Part shown: one piece after another, positions 36,331 through 46,375 of the stretch
Layout: every line of letters starts with the position of its first letter
Numbering within the stretch: the stretch's first letter is position 1
Assembly (NCBI GenBank): GCA_029204225.1
Contig: CM055109.1
Span: forward strand, 48,880,599 to 48,944,598
DNA: 64,000 bases
DNA from: Diphasiastrum complanatum
Taxonomy: Eukaryota > Streptophyta > Lycopodiopsida > Lycopodiales > Lycopodiaceae
Direction: 5' to 3'
The notes under the pieces: generated by a model
What the model was told of the DNA's origin: nothing
The model's input: only the letters and a program-made list of their open reading frames with translations
Databases searched by the model: none
Program-made: the position numbers and the translations under genes

Positions 36331-38132
36331 TAGTGGTTATTTCTTTGTTTTGGTAATTTGGATAGTATAGTAAGTTTGTTCCGACGGCATTGATTTGTCT
36401 AGTTTCCATCACACTTGGATGTACTTCTTTCGTCTTATATGCCTCTTGGCATCAAAAGACATTAATGCATCTTTCTTTGCCTTCTCGTTTTGGATTGCGT
36501 TCTGCTACATCTATGCAAGAGCCAAAAAAGTGTAATTAAAGTTTGTACTATGGCATTCAATAATCCTATCTTACATGATCACAACACTTCACTTTGAGGC
36601 CTGAAATGTGAAATCCAAGTGGATAATTGCTAGTTCATTGTCCAGTTCAGCAACTGATCCAAATGCACCATCCTTAGATTTAATACAAGACCTCATTGAC
36701 TCAAAAGGCTAATGCACAAAATAGTTGAAAGACAATTCAAATCGAATCAATTTCTATTTTTTTTTTTTGGATCTGATCAGGAAAATCAATACAAAATTTT
36801 GAGATAATTTCGGAAAAAATAAGAGCAAATTGAGATTTTTAGGTTTGATTCTGACATCAATTCGAATTAATTCAGAAAGTTTTGACTCTTGATTCTAAGG
36901 AACTATGAGTAAGAAACTAATGAAACTATATATCAGTTGGAAGGTTACATTCCAGAAGCTACCTGTTATACCACCACCTTTCACTGTGGAAAACACATTA
37001 AATTTTCCAAGGGTTTGAGTTTCACAAAAAGGCTCCAAAAGTTGGACGCGGTGATCGAGCGAAGGAAAATACATATCATGTGTTTTTCCATTGATAATTA
37101 TCCTGCCCTTCCCCTCAGACAGCCACACGCGAGCTACACTTGTCTTTCTCCTTCCTGTGGCATAAGCTCTTCCAAGCTCATCTACTTTCTTTACTCGTGA
37201 CATTGCAAGTTCTTGTTGCTTCCTCATCTCCATTTCTCGACGCTTTGCTTTCTGTTCACCTTCTGGATCGTGCTGCAATATTTCCTCGAGGGGAGGCAAG
37301 CCTTGTATACCACTAAAGTCCATCTTTGCTATCAAACTATCCAAATCTTTTTCAGTAAGCCCAGCTAGGGCTAGCTGTTCTCCGAATGCACTGGGTTCTG
37401 ATGGTTCAGAACAACACAGGACAAAACAGAATGAATAATTGAATGAAATCCTGAAAAACTACAGTGCGCACAGTGCAATAGAAAAATTAGGTTTAGTCAT
37501 AGAAGTTTTCCATGGTATAGATAACAAAATAGACAAGCTTTTGTTGTAGAGGAAAGCTTTGTTGCAAAACGAGTGTTTATAGAAAAATAGCAGAGACGCA
37601 TAACATAGATCGGTGTAATTAGGATATACTATATCCATTTGATGATGGTAGATAAATTAGTTAAAGAAAAAAAGTGGAAGCCAATCTTACCTTGATTATT
37701 CTTAGCCAGATGGGGGTGCTGATGTTGGCCTTCCCATGCTGCTTCATCATCTTCCGCTTCCTCGTCCTCGCTTTGCCCTTCTCCATCAAATGCTTGGAAC
37801 ACATCTTTGTTTTTTCCATTCACATCTCTAAATGCCACACTCCCCCTAGTCTCCTTCTTCCCTTCATCGACCATCTTTCTAACAAATCCTGCTTTTCTAA
37901 GTGGGCTTCCATAACGTCTCTGATCATCGCCGCTATCTCCTTTTCCTGCACCACCACTGTAACTCTTCGATGCATGCTGACGTTGCTGTTGCTGCTGCCG
38001 TAAGAAGATGCTATAATGATTGGTAGAATTATCATTATTACGTAGTAGCAGTGGTAGCGTTTGAGAAGAGCGGAGAGAGATGAGGTTGGAGGTGCGAATA
38101 AGCAGCCTGGCAATGAGGGAAGAAGAAGCCAT
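25192..38132 (-). CDS. RPS9M: Mitochondrial ribosomal protein S9 (uS9m), four exons
   Basis: Small-subunit mitoribosomal protein whose basic C-terminal tail reaches the P-site tRNA. Exons: 38132-37691, 37397-36963, 27413-27333 and 25283-25192. They total 1,050 nt, or 349 aa plus TAG. All three introns are GT-AG, and every junction falls in phase 1. Residues 1-60 form a Ser/Arg/Leu-rich presequence with a Gln run. An acidic linker follows, then [10 protein letters not shown] and [14 protein letters not shown]. The S9 domain opens [18 protein letters not shown]. The signature GGGITG|Q is split between exons 2 and 3. LGISRAL is in exon 3, and exon 4 ends in [16 protein letters not shown]. Introns are 293, 9,549 and 2,049 bp. 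Intron 2 holds a complete hAT element and a LINE piece; intron 3 holds a LINE ORF1 piece. The reading frame is undamaged, so the gene is probably functional. The leader is (GA)n. Confidence 0.92.
25948..26006. repeat. (TC)n microsatellite in RPS9M intron 3
   Basis: TC tract with one G interruption, directly at the 5' side of a LINE ORF1-like fragment that starts at about 26010. Confidence 0.95.
26010..26840 (+). pseudogene. LINE ORF1-like fragment, copy D
   Basis: Plus strand, opposite to RPS9M. A coiled-coil-like start ([19 protein letters not shown]) is followed by [16 protein letters not shown] and the RNA-binding-like core: [40 protein letters not shown] and NIFIHEEM. The arrangement 'VFVRG ... 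R..VL.RR..LK...IF..EDL' recurs in three other fragments (35.8, 57.5 and 58.2 kb), and a related 3' tail (TGACGGCATTG..CCGTCT ... TTGATGTACTTG) follows at 26760-26810. Stops at 26248 and 26478 and later frame changes show decay. The L1-type ORF1 assignment rests on this pattern alone. Confidence 0.55.
26841..27332. other. RPS9M intron 3, rest
   Basis: No motif recognised. The donor of exon 3 (GCAA|GTAAGT in gene sense) lies at its right edge, 27331-27332. Confidence 0.5.
27414..28888. other. RPS9M intron 2, left part, with a possible copia LTR/PBS scrap
   Basis: Mostly featureless AT-rich intron. At 28342-28356, TGGTATCAAAGCTC resembles the copia initiator-tRNA primer site (one change). It is preceded by CTACA, a plausible LTR end, so a solo copia LTR may lie at about 28000-28341. 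A short tandem duplication (TTGTGTTGTAATTTGTAATT) lies at about 28120-28185. 28881-28888 is the left copy of the hAT target duplication. Confidence 0.45.
28889..28965. repeat. hAT left terminal and subterminal repeats
   Basis: Starts CATAGGTCCCACGGTAC and contains at least three GGTACC(G/C) words in both orientations within 75 bp. These are probably transposase binding sites. Confidence 0.8.
29272..34593 (+). pseudogene. hAT transposase (BED finger, DUF659, hATC), frameshifted
   Basis: ATG at 29272. A BED-type zinc finger (LWDEVDVV, then CRYCLVEF and THLKGHL) is followed by a Pro/Ser-rich linker. The frame changes near 29620-29720, because the conserved [20 protein letters not shown] block lies in another frame. 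It changes again near 30165, before [10 protein letters not shown]. The DUF659/transposase core 30200-31008 has [12 protein letters not shown] and [14 protein letters not shown]. Further exons appear at about 31113-31460 ([20 protein letters not shown]) and 31551-31760, the hATC dimerisation domain ([20 protein letters not shown]). A Pro-rich tail with an AT-hook-like [10 protein letters not shown] follows at 33679-34374, and an acidic tail in another frame to 34593. A TAG lies at 33676-33678. Two frameshifts and this stop make autonomous activity doubtful. Confidence 0.78.
32040..33285. repeat. GC-rich insert with LTR-like and tandem segments inside the hAT
   Basis: Between the hATC part and the Pro-rich tail lies sequence unlike the rest. 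It has a cluster of GGCGCC words (32096-32185). An LTR-like stretch follows, with AATAAA near 32563. Then come three or four diverged repeats of 'GCTTGCTTGG...GTTGGTTAAGT.TGATGT' between 32870 and 33190, with the phrase TGGCGCCAGGTTGG at both 32924 and 33111. I could not find matching ends or a target duplication, so its nature is open. Confidence 0.4.
34600..35565. other. hAT 3' region without a recognised gene
   Basis: Open frames at 35226-35714 on both strands translate a Cys/His/Pro-rich repeat of CCCATGTG.TG-type words and look spurious. Confidence 0.4.
35570..35675. repeat. hAT right subterminal palindromes
   Basis: About eight GGTACC words in 106 bp. They form two exact hairpins: 35575-35587 with 35599-35611 (13-bp arms, 11-base loop) and 35627-35640 with 35642-35655 (14-bp arms, one-base loop). 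The element ends CACTATG at 35675. Confidence 0.88.
35780..36500 (+). pseudogene. LINE ORF1-like fragment, copy A, with 3' tail
   Basis: Shares long stretches with the 57.5 kb copy, for example TTCACTGAGAGCCGG at the start, then AAAACCTCCA.CACCATAGCA. The coding remnant is [19 protein letters not shown]. Its 3' part has ACCATATAATCCTGG, a (TC)n tract at 36266-36325, then CGACGGCATTG and GTACTTCTTTCGTCTTATAT, ending AAAAGACATTAATG. It sits in RPS9M intron 2, just outside the hAT. Confidence 0.6.
36501..36962. other. RPS9M intron 2, right part
   Basis: AT-rich. The donor of exon 2 (ACAG|GTAGC in gene sense) lies at 36961-36962. Confidence 0.6.
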
Positions 38133-38157
38133 CCATCCACCTGCTGCTGCTGCTCAA

Positions 38158-38183
38158 CAATCTCTCTCTCTCTCTCTCTCTCT
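38158..38183. repeat. (TC)n tract in the RPS9M 5' leader
   Basis: Reads (GA)n in gene sense, directly upstream of exon 1. Similarity to the duplicated exon at 61 kb ends at this tract. Confidence 0.9.
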
Positions 38184-38859
38184 ATTTCTCTATTGCATCA
38201 TTTGGAAGTATGAAATACATCGATCCTTTTTTTGGCATTGCATTGCAAAGACAATACCATGTGGTGAGTTATGTCAATGGAGTTTGGAAATAAGTTAACA
38301 TCCTAAAATTTTAAGCCCTGAACCTTAGTTGAAAGCTAAAACTAACATGCATCTGTTTCCATTAATAAAAGAAACACCCAGAGTGCATTTGTTCATAAAA
38401 CAATACGAAGAGATATATGTACCACAAAGGCCTTGCCTTGTGATAATAGTATAAATCTTTAAATTTAAAGATTTTTATAAGGTATTTGTAGAAATTGGTT
38501 TGAGGAACAATTTAGGATATTAGTTTGTTGTAAGTTTGTAATAGAGATTTTAATGTTATAAAAAATTGATTAGATTTGTAATTTTTAGTTTATGAAATGG
38601 ATTTATGCTTTGGTTATCAATTATGCAATTTGGCAATAATGATAATTATGTTGCATGGATTATAGACAAGATTTTAGATTTTGGTTTTTGTTTTGCCATG
38701 TCATAATATCAAATATCCTAAAAGTTTAAGATTATGATATGGCATTTGCAACATTAAGAAAGAATAATAAGTTGAAAATATGAATTAGGAAAGTGCGGGA
38801 AATTATTTTGTGCAATGAATTTTTATCTTGATTTTGGAAGATGTCCACGATCTTGAGTA
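38184..38859. other. RPS9M upstream region
   Basis: AT-rich with no clear site II or telo-box motif. No gene recognised. Confidence 0.4.
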
Positions 38860-39240
38860 GCTTGTATTGTTTAAAAATTGGATATTAGTTTGTTGTAAGC
38901 TTTGAATATAGATTTAAAAGTTAGAAATTGATAAGATTCATTGATGTTTAGTGTGCCTTTGTTGACTATCGCATGTGTTATTTCAATGTCATTGGTATTG
39001 AATGTTGTGGCATTGTCGAGTGATTGTGTCGGCTTGTAAAATATTGCATTTTCAATAAACAAAAAGTTATTGTAGCTTTAAAATACGTGTGGAAAGTAGT
39101 TGCTTGTTTGTTTTTTACATGTTTCTTGTAAGCAAAGTATATCGGACTTCATCAAGTGGTCATTCAATTTTAGGTCATCGTGGTATTTTTGTAAGGATAT
39201 CGTGTTCAAAGAGTGTATGATGAGGTGTGTGCTTACATAA
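38860..39240 (-). pseudogene. EEP endonuclease-like retroelement fragment
   Basis: Minus strand, two frames. One has NTISLQKYHDDLK then KSDILCLQET, the 'D.LCLQET' strand of exonuclease-endonuclease-phosphatase nucleases. The other has NAIFYKPTQSLDN followed by DIEITHAIVN. This is how LINE ORF2 or Helitron-borne endonucleases begin. Too short to place. Confidence 0.4.
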
Positions 39241-39284
39241 TGGTTAATGTCGGGAACAGCGAGCTTCCAAGCAGCTGTGTCATC

Positions 39285-42200
39285 ATGTCTTCTACCGATA
39301 CTTCCCAGTCTCCGCGCTATATTATCCATCGTGATGTCCCATCTGCAACGGACATCATGATTCTTCCTAGCACAAGCATGGTCACTCAATGGATGACCCT
39401 TGCGGAGCCTCTACTCACTACAATGGGTATTCATGAGAGAGCCTTTTCGGGTCGTATCAATATGGATTTCATCACTCTTGCCTTCAGTACGTGGAAAGAA
39501 GAGAAATTCATATTTTAATCACCTTCCAGGGAGCCACACACAAAGTGCGCATCACTGAGGCCGCACTTGCCGCTTTAGAAATATCATCTAGTACGCAGGC
39601 CTCACCAAATCACATGCATGCCAAACAAGCCATCAAGCCATTTATTGATCTCACCAACGATCTGCACTGGACTAATGATGGCTACCTTCTGGAAGCCATC
39701 ACTGAGCCTTCCATCCAGGCAGCTGCCCAGCTATTGAATAATTTCCTGATGGTTGACAACCTCAGGAAAGACTGCATCACATCTCAAATCCTTCACAGAA
39801 TAGTACATTCTCATACTAAGTTGGCCAAAGCCCCTCTTGAACCATATAATTGGTTCAAGACTATTTCTGGTGAGCTCAAGCGAGCTATTAAGGCCAATAC
39901 TAAGCAGTAGTTTGCTGCTGGCTCTTTATTGTCCCTCTTAGTCGCTTCTCACTTAGAAAACAGAATCCATGGCTTCCCCCTGGATTCCGTGCTTTCGATT
40001 TACGAAGAAGCACCGGCAGAATCATCTCATCAGGCCTCAAGTTTTCATAATCGTCATCGTCCACGCAGCGGGATCGTAAAGTGTAGGCTCTGATTCAGTT
40101 CGTTTTAAGCGTAGGTAGCTATAGAATCTATTGAACATTCATTTGGGCCGCACTCTGATCTGTGACATTAGAGGAGTTCTAAATCCAAAAAAGTCCCTTT
40201 GTAAAGATTCTTTTTATATTTTTTCTTGATTTTTTCTTACACATGGACCAATCAAAATACTCAAATTTGAAATGTACGTAATGTAACTTTTTGAGTCCAC
40301 ATTTTGATTCTTGACTCGCCTTCCGCGTCACGACGTCGCACTAGGCATACCTCGTCAGCTACGTTTCCACCCCATGCTGTTGTTCACACTGAACTTCTCA
40401 TTCTCCTCGCCTCTGATGTTTGCCTCGCCTCTGCTCCCATACAAGGACAGTCTGTGACCATTGGGCCTACCATTCCCATCACAACTGCCCAAACCGCCTC
40501 ACCCTCGCACACCGAAGCAACCTCACCCAACACACAGTTCTTCATGGATATGTTCGATGATTCCGACCCCCTTGGGGCCACCGAAATCTTTGAAATGCCC
40601 TAGAGCCCAGCGCCCTTTGAACCCCAATCCCCTGGAAGAGGATTCGGGCATATCCATGAATCTACTATTGGTGTCGAAGATGCCATTCAGCAACCACCCA
40701 CACAGGATAGCCCAGCCACACTTCAGGTCGACACAGTTGTAAAGTCACCAAAGCAGTTCGACGCCACAGTGCCTGAAGGGTTTGAAGAGGAGGATACTTT
40801 TGAAGAAGAAGAGACCGTGGCACCTATTCCACGCCTACCAAGGACAATACCATCAGGTTCTCCTGCTACTGCCACCTCCACGACCGTAGATTCTGGTGAT
40901 GCTCTAGGGTTGGTTTCAAGCCTTGGGCAAGTGATCCAGTCTATGCTGGATAAGAAGAAGGAAATGGAACAGAGGATCTCTTATCTAGGATCCGAACACT
41001 CTGATCAGCCAGAAAATTGTCCAGCTGGATCGAGAGTTGAAGATAGTTAGACAACATGAAGAAAAGGCTGAAAGCGAAAAGAAATTGGCCCAACAACAAG
41101 CTGATCGCTTGAAAACCTACATCATCTCCTTGCAAAATGCCCTGACAACCGCACAAGATCAGGTAGATAAGGCATCGCAAGATGCCAAGCAACAGGTGCA
41201 GCTGCTGAAGGGGCAATTACAGATGGCCGAACAAGATCACACACGGCTTCAAAGTGAATTGAATGCGACCACCCTTGAGCATGATGCCTATCTACAAATG
41301 CAAATACCCGATCATTCGATCACACCGACGGAGATTGCGTATTTATTCAAGAAAGTGGAAACATACAAAGTGGCCCTTCAGGGATTCCAAGGCTGCTTTG
41401 ATAGGTTCAAAGGAGCAGCTTCAACCGAGTTGGCAAAGGCAAAAGAGACCATCACCACCTATGAAAAAGCAGCCACTCAAGTGTTGGAAGCCGGACCACA
41501 AATCCCCGTTCCGGTCATGCCGCAATTCTCCCCTTCGTGCCAAGAAGCTGTACAAATGGATACATGGATTGATTTGAGCATGGACCAAGGGGGAGCTCCA
41601 GATCTAGCAGATCAACCGCCAACCATACCGGTAGTACAAGCAGGTCCATCCTCATCAAGGACAAGAGATTTATTCAGAAGGCCCATCAGCGTCAAGGACT
41701 AGATCAAGACCTTCTTAAAGCAACATCCGCATGAGTCCTTGTGTGGTGGATGGGTTCTGAAATTTAAGACCTCCGAGATCGAGACCGGCAAAGAATTGGA
41801 CAAAATACCTGCATTATGAGAGCAGCCGTCATGGAGAATCACGGTTTTTGAGAAAACTCCGGAATCAATTAGGAGTTACGTCGCCAGCCCTCGCTAGTTG
41901 CGGGTAGGTCCTTATTACGTGCCAATGCCGTGAAGACATAAATGAAAAGATTTGGGATTGGCTATGGACAAAATCACCATCCATATGCCCAATTGGCCAA
42001 TCATCCATCAGCCTTACCGTTGGAACATCACCGTGCCTTACAAGCATATCAGAGAGAGTATGTCCACTCTCCGGATCCAACGGTGCGACAATCGGCAATG
42101 TTTACTGAAGATCTAACTCTATTGGCGTCAGTGGCAACCAAATGGGACGATTGCCTTCCTACCCTGGCATTCGATCCAAATAAGCCGATGGCCTCAGAGC

Positions 42201-42430
42201 AAATCAAAGATCAGCTGTCGATTTCTCGACTGTATTTTCGCGCAACTATGATGGGAGGCTCTTGGGAATCCCGCTTCACCTCATGGACAACTTCCAAGTG
42301 GATTGCCGGAGCCCACCGTTGTTTCCTGCCACACAACTTGGATTTTAATACTACACGCCTTGACTTTATGGAGAAGGTGCAGTATCATTTAATTAAGATT
42401 TGGCGCGAAGCAAATAAAAGTCCCCAATAA
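39285..42430 (+). pseudogene. Additional ORF upstream of a gypsy 3' LTR (unknown function)
   Basis: Successive plus-strand frames (39213-39518, 39491-39910, 40304-40603, 40769-41050, 41037-41702, 41942-42430) seem to be one decayed long protein. In order there is a conserved-looking N-terminal part, an acidic Pro/Thr-rich middle (EGFEEEDTFEEEETV), a coiled-coil of about 120 residues (QQADRLKTYIISLQNALTTA and on), and a C-terminal part (SSWTTS-like, WIAGAHRCFLPHNLDFNTTR). It ends 50 bases before an LTR in the same orientation. Some Tat/Athila-type gypsy elements carry an extra or env-like ORF in this place, which is what I infer here. I do not recognise the protein itself. Confidence 0.5.
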
Positions 42431-42480
42431 CTGCATATTGCAGGTGTCGTGGGACCGCCACCAGTTTTGGTGAGGAATAC

Positions 42481-43231
42481 TGTTGGAGGGTTTGCGGATC
42501 CCAAGGCAACCCTAACCCTAGTTAATAAGTGAGAGATTTGGCACCCTACGTGTGTAAGTCCAACCCGATGATCACATAGTTATTGATTAGTTAAAAGTTA
42601 ATAAAGGACTTTAGGCCTTTTTGCGGGACTTTTAATGTCGTAGGGCCTAAATGTCAAGTTAGTGAATAAAGTTGGGTTTCCCTCCAATTTTGATGGTTCC
42701 CACACTTTTTTAAATTTGAATAAAAAGAGAGGCAAGACTGGACCAATAGGTTGAAAGGCCAGGGTCCTCCTCTCTACTATAAAAAGGGACCAACTCGAGT
42801 TGCTCCTCATGTTCATTTCCTCATTTCAATAAAGCAGATTGGTTCTCTTTAGAAATGGATTGATGAATGTCCTTGCTCTTCCTCTCTTTTCCTCCATTTC
42901 TCATGCTTCCTTTGTATTTGCTAATTGTTGGATTTAATTATTATTGGGATTGCTATTTCTTATGCTTTTTGTGAGAGAGAAAAGGAGAGAGAGAAGAGTA
43001 AGTTGCTATCATTATTGTGGATTTAGGATTAATGGAAGTAGGGTTAATGGATGTAGTATTAATGCTTAGTGTTAATGAATGTTAGTGTTAGATCCTCCAT
43101 TCATGTTGAAATCTGAACTATACTATCGCTCTCATGGGAACGAACCTACACGTGACAACTAACTCCGTCTCTTTGATGCTAGATTGACTAGATCTTGGAT
43201 TCAGGTTAGGCAAGGAAAGAAACCCACTACA
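42481..43231 (+). repeat. Ty3/gypsy LTR, plus orientation
   Basis: 751 bp, starts TGTTGGAGGGTTTGCGG and ends AAACCCACTACA. It has a TATAAAAA box at about 42777 and AATAAAG at about 42828. It is about 96% identical by eye to 50411-51162 but in opposite orientation. Its right edge abuts a copia fragment on the minus strand. Confidence 0.88.
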
Positions 43232-43848
43232 CCGAGTGCTAGGATCTTGCCTATCCTATCAACTACTTTGCACTGATCACATTCGAATTCTACTCTATGT
43301 CCTAGATCTGTGATCTTGCTTACAGAGAGCAGATTTGTAGATAAGTTTAGTACATACAGGGCTTTAGAGAGTAGCTTAGATTGATCATGTGCAAAGCTCA
43401 ATCTCACAGTACCTCCATCTTTAATAGCTTGTGTGCTATTGTCGCCAAGACTTAATTTGACTGTCCCTTGCTGTTGTTCTTTGCTTGCAGTATCCGGCAG
43501 TCTTGAATTTTGTGGTTGTTTCACTTGCAGTATCTGTAGAATAGCTTCTTCTTCACCTGCAGATTTGACTGTTCTTTGTTCTGTGCTGGTTTCTGGTCTG
43601 GCTTTGATTGCTTCGGGCCTTTCTTCTTCTTATGCTTAGTTGTGCTCTTGTTGGTGTACAAGGCGTGAGAATCAATTGAGGAACTTGAGGCATGTGGAAG
43701 ATTAGTCTAGGTGATAGGAAAAACTATCAGTGACCTAAGTATGAAAGTCTAGTACTGAATTACGGAACAAGAAGACAATTACTCTATCGGCTAGTAGAGT
43801 CTTGTTATTGTGGAAGCTTATCAGGCTACGAAAATAGCTCTGATACCA
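43232..43848 (-). pseudogene. Copia 5' part: PBS and pre-integrase region, minus strand
   Basis: In minus sense, TGGTATCAGAGC at 43848-43837 is the initiator-tRNA primer site. About 320 bases later comes the pre-integrase region: DGGTVRLSFAHDQSKL, then LYVLNLSTNLLSVSKITDLG and CKVVDRIGKILALG, where the frame meets the gypsy LTR at 43232. Gag is missing, so there is an internal deletion. The broken end continues logically into KDGYLYKLS at 51168 on the plus strand. Confidence 0.72.
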
Positions 43849-45000
43849 TGTTGGAGAAAGAGGGTGTGTGAGAGAGAGAAACGAAAATAGCTCGAAAAGA
43901 AACGAACACAAAAATGAAACGAACTCAAAACTCGAACAAGAAATGAACTTGAACTGAAAGTGTCCGTGTGCAGCGGAATGAGCTATATTACTCTTTTTCT
44001 AAGCATGACTACGCCTATCAGACACGAACAGAATGTTAGTGATAGAAATCACGGTCGATCTGATTACGTAGCCAAACATTAAGCAACAAAACGTCAGAAA
44101 GATAATCTATTGCAAACAGCTAGACATTATTTATCGCGAATGATTCGCGAAGAGCTAGACTGATAGTCAGTCGCAAATTAGTCGCGAAAGGCAAGATTAA
44201 ATATTAGTCGCAAATAGCTAGACTAATAATAATTCGCTAAGAACAGACTACCGGATTAAGCAATAAGAGAGTTAAACAGAATGTAGAAAAGCATAGTAAC
44301 GATTAAGTATAGCAAGATATACAGGTCAATAATGTTGGTGAGCACAAGACAATAGCGGACGAAACTGTGTGCTTCACGAAGCTAATCCAATCTGTTAAAG
44401 GAATAAACGTATAACTGACAATACAAAGAATTCATGCGCGAAAGCATCTACTTCATCTATCTCTGATAAGCTTCTGATAAACTTCTATGCTTGTTGCTTG
44501 TTTCTCTTACATCCGTGTTGTTGTGAATACGCAGATGGTAACGCGTGAAAGTGTATCAGAAGGCAATGTAGAAAATTTGGAAGGCTTTGGTCTCAAGGAA
44601 AATTCGCAAGAGCTTCGCTAGCACAAGTGAGGAATGAATTGAATTCAGCCAACTTATAGGTGAATTTGGTGGGTCCATTACACTGAATAGTAGTTTGGCT
44701 GATCAGTTCTGAACAAAAATTTGCAAGCATGTGCAATACTGTAAAAATAGGTTATAAAAATCTTAGCGAAGGTTTCTAGGGATCTGAAGCTATCAGGCAA
44801 ACATTTTCCAGGGCTGGCGAAGGATGAACCTTCGCCCAGGAGGATCCTTCGCCCAAGTACTATCATAAATGCATTTTTTCACAATCTGAACCTATGGACA
44901 ACCTAATTTTGACAACCTATCCATAAAAAATATTGTGCTTCCTTTTTCCTATGCTGATGACTTCCTGACTTTTGCTCATTAGTCTTTCCTCTTCTTCTTT
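43849..45000 (-). other. Probable copia 5' LTR and junction region
   Basis: An LTR should lie right of 43849, since TGTTGGAGAAAG here is the reverse complement of an LTR end in CCAACA, next to the primer site. I cannot place its far edge. 44764-44860 contains GCGAAGG/CCTTCGC words five times, matching the gypsy leader at 49.4-50.1 kb. The change from copia-flank to gypsy sequence therefore lies between about 44.0 and 44.76 kb. A run of 24 T at 44998-45021 follows. Confidence 0.4.
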
Positions 45001-45119
45001 TTTTTTTTTTTTTTTTTTTTTGTAACTGTCTTTTTCCAAAAAAATCATCAAATTAAATACTGAAAACAAAAAATTGAAAAACAAATAAAATTAAAAAATA
45101 TATATTGAGATCAGACTTG

Positions 45120-46351
45120 CTAAACTAGCGAAGCAGGCTGCCAAAACTTGCATAATCGGTTGTCATTTACCAGAGTATCAAATCGTTTTTCATTCAAGTG
45201 CTCAAGAATTACTGCGCCATAGTTCAGGATTTCCTTCAGTTTATACGAGCCTTCCCTGGTAAACTTCAACTTACCCTTGATCAACTTGGTTTTGTACATC
45301 AACGCAAGATCTCCTTCTTTCAAATCTTTTTTGTGCGTCGATGATCGTGCCATGCCTTGCGGCGGGCTTTCTCTGCTGCTAAGGCATGAACTGCCATCAA
45401 TCGGGTTTCACATAATTTGTGCAACGCTTCATGACGGAGTTGTAAAGACATATCATCATTTAATCGTTCGGTTGCTGCTATGCGTAAAGATGGGATTAAA
45501 AATTCAATTGGCATAACAACATCTTGACCATAAACCAGTTGAAAAGGTATTTGATTTGTATTATTTTTGTAAGCGGTTCTGAATGCCCATAATGCTGCAT
45601 ATAGTTTATGTTCCCAATCAGACTGACTCGCTTCAACTGTCTTTGTCATAATGGTGCAGAGAATCTTATTGGAAGATTCAGCTTGGCCATTCCCTCTGGG
45701 ATAATAGGGAGTACTAAATCTGTGTATAACAAAAAAATCTTCTAGTAAACACTTTATTGTTTGATTAACAAAGTGTGTACTCCGATCACTAACAATTTCG
45801 ATCGGACATCCAAATCTGATTATAATATTTTCATATAGAAACTTGGCCGTAGATTTTGCATCAGCCATTTTGACAGCTTTGGCTTCAACCCACTTGGTCA
45901 TATAATCAGTTGCGATGATAATGTATCGGGCCTGAGATCCTTGCGCCGCAGGATGAATAGGACCAACGTAATTCAGTCCCTATTTTTCAAATGGTGCTTG
46001 CGATAAAACTGGATGTAAGGGTTCATAATTCTGTCGAGTAGGCCGTCGTGCTGGCTGGAAGACATCACATGTCTGAATAAAATTTTCTGTGTCCTTATGA
46101 AGCGTAGGCCACCAACAACCAGATTGCAAAAGTTTGCGAATAGTAATATCTGTAGAGAAGTGTTCTCCACCCATGCCATCATGTGAAAACATGATTAAAT
46201 ATGGTACTTCATGCGGTAAAACACATCTTTGTAAAATATTATCTGATCCATGACGGTACAATTGAACTGCAATTAATTGATAAGGTTGAGCCTTATTAAT
46301 CAATTGTCTTTTCTGTACTTTTGACAAGGAGTCATTCGGTTGTCCTAGCAT
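45120..46351 (-). pseudogene. Gypsy integrase
   Basis: Minus strand, three adjoining frames. 46351-45980 holds the H2C2 zinc domain (HDGMGGEHFSTDITIRKLLQ, then CDVFQPAR). 45901-45320 holds the core: TKWVEAKAVK, IVSDRSTHF with a catalytic Asp, and YYPRGNGQAESSNKI with the Glu. 45353-45120 holds the C-terminal part (KEGDLALMYKTKLIKGKLKF). Stops and shifts interrupt it. Confidence 0.88.
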
Positions 46352-46375
46352 CAGGTACTCAACAATATCTGTCGC

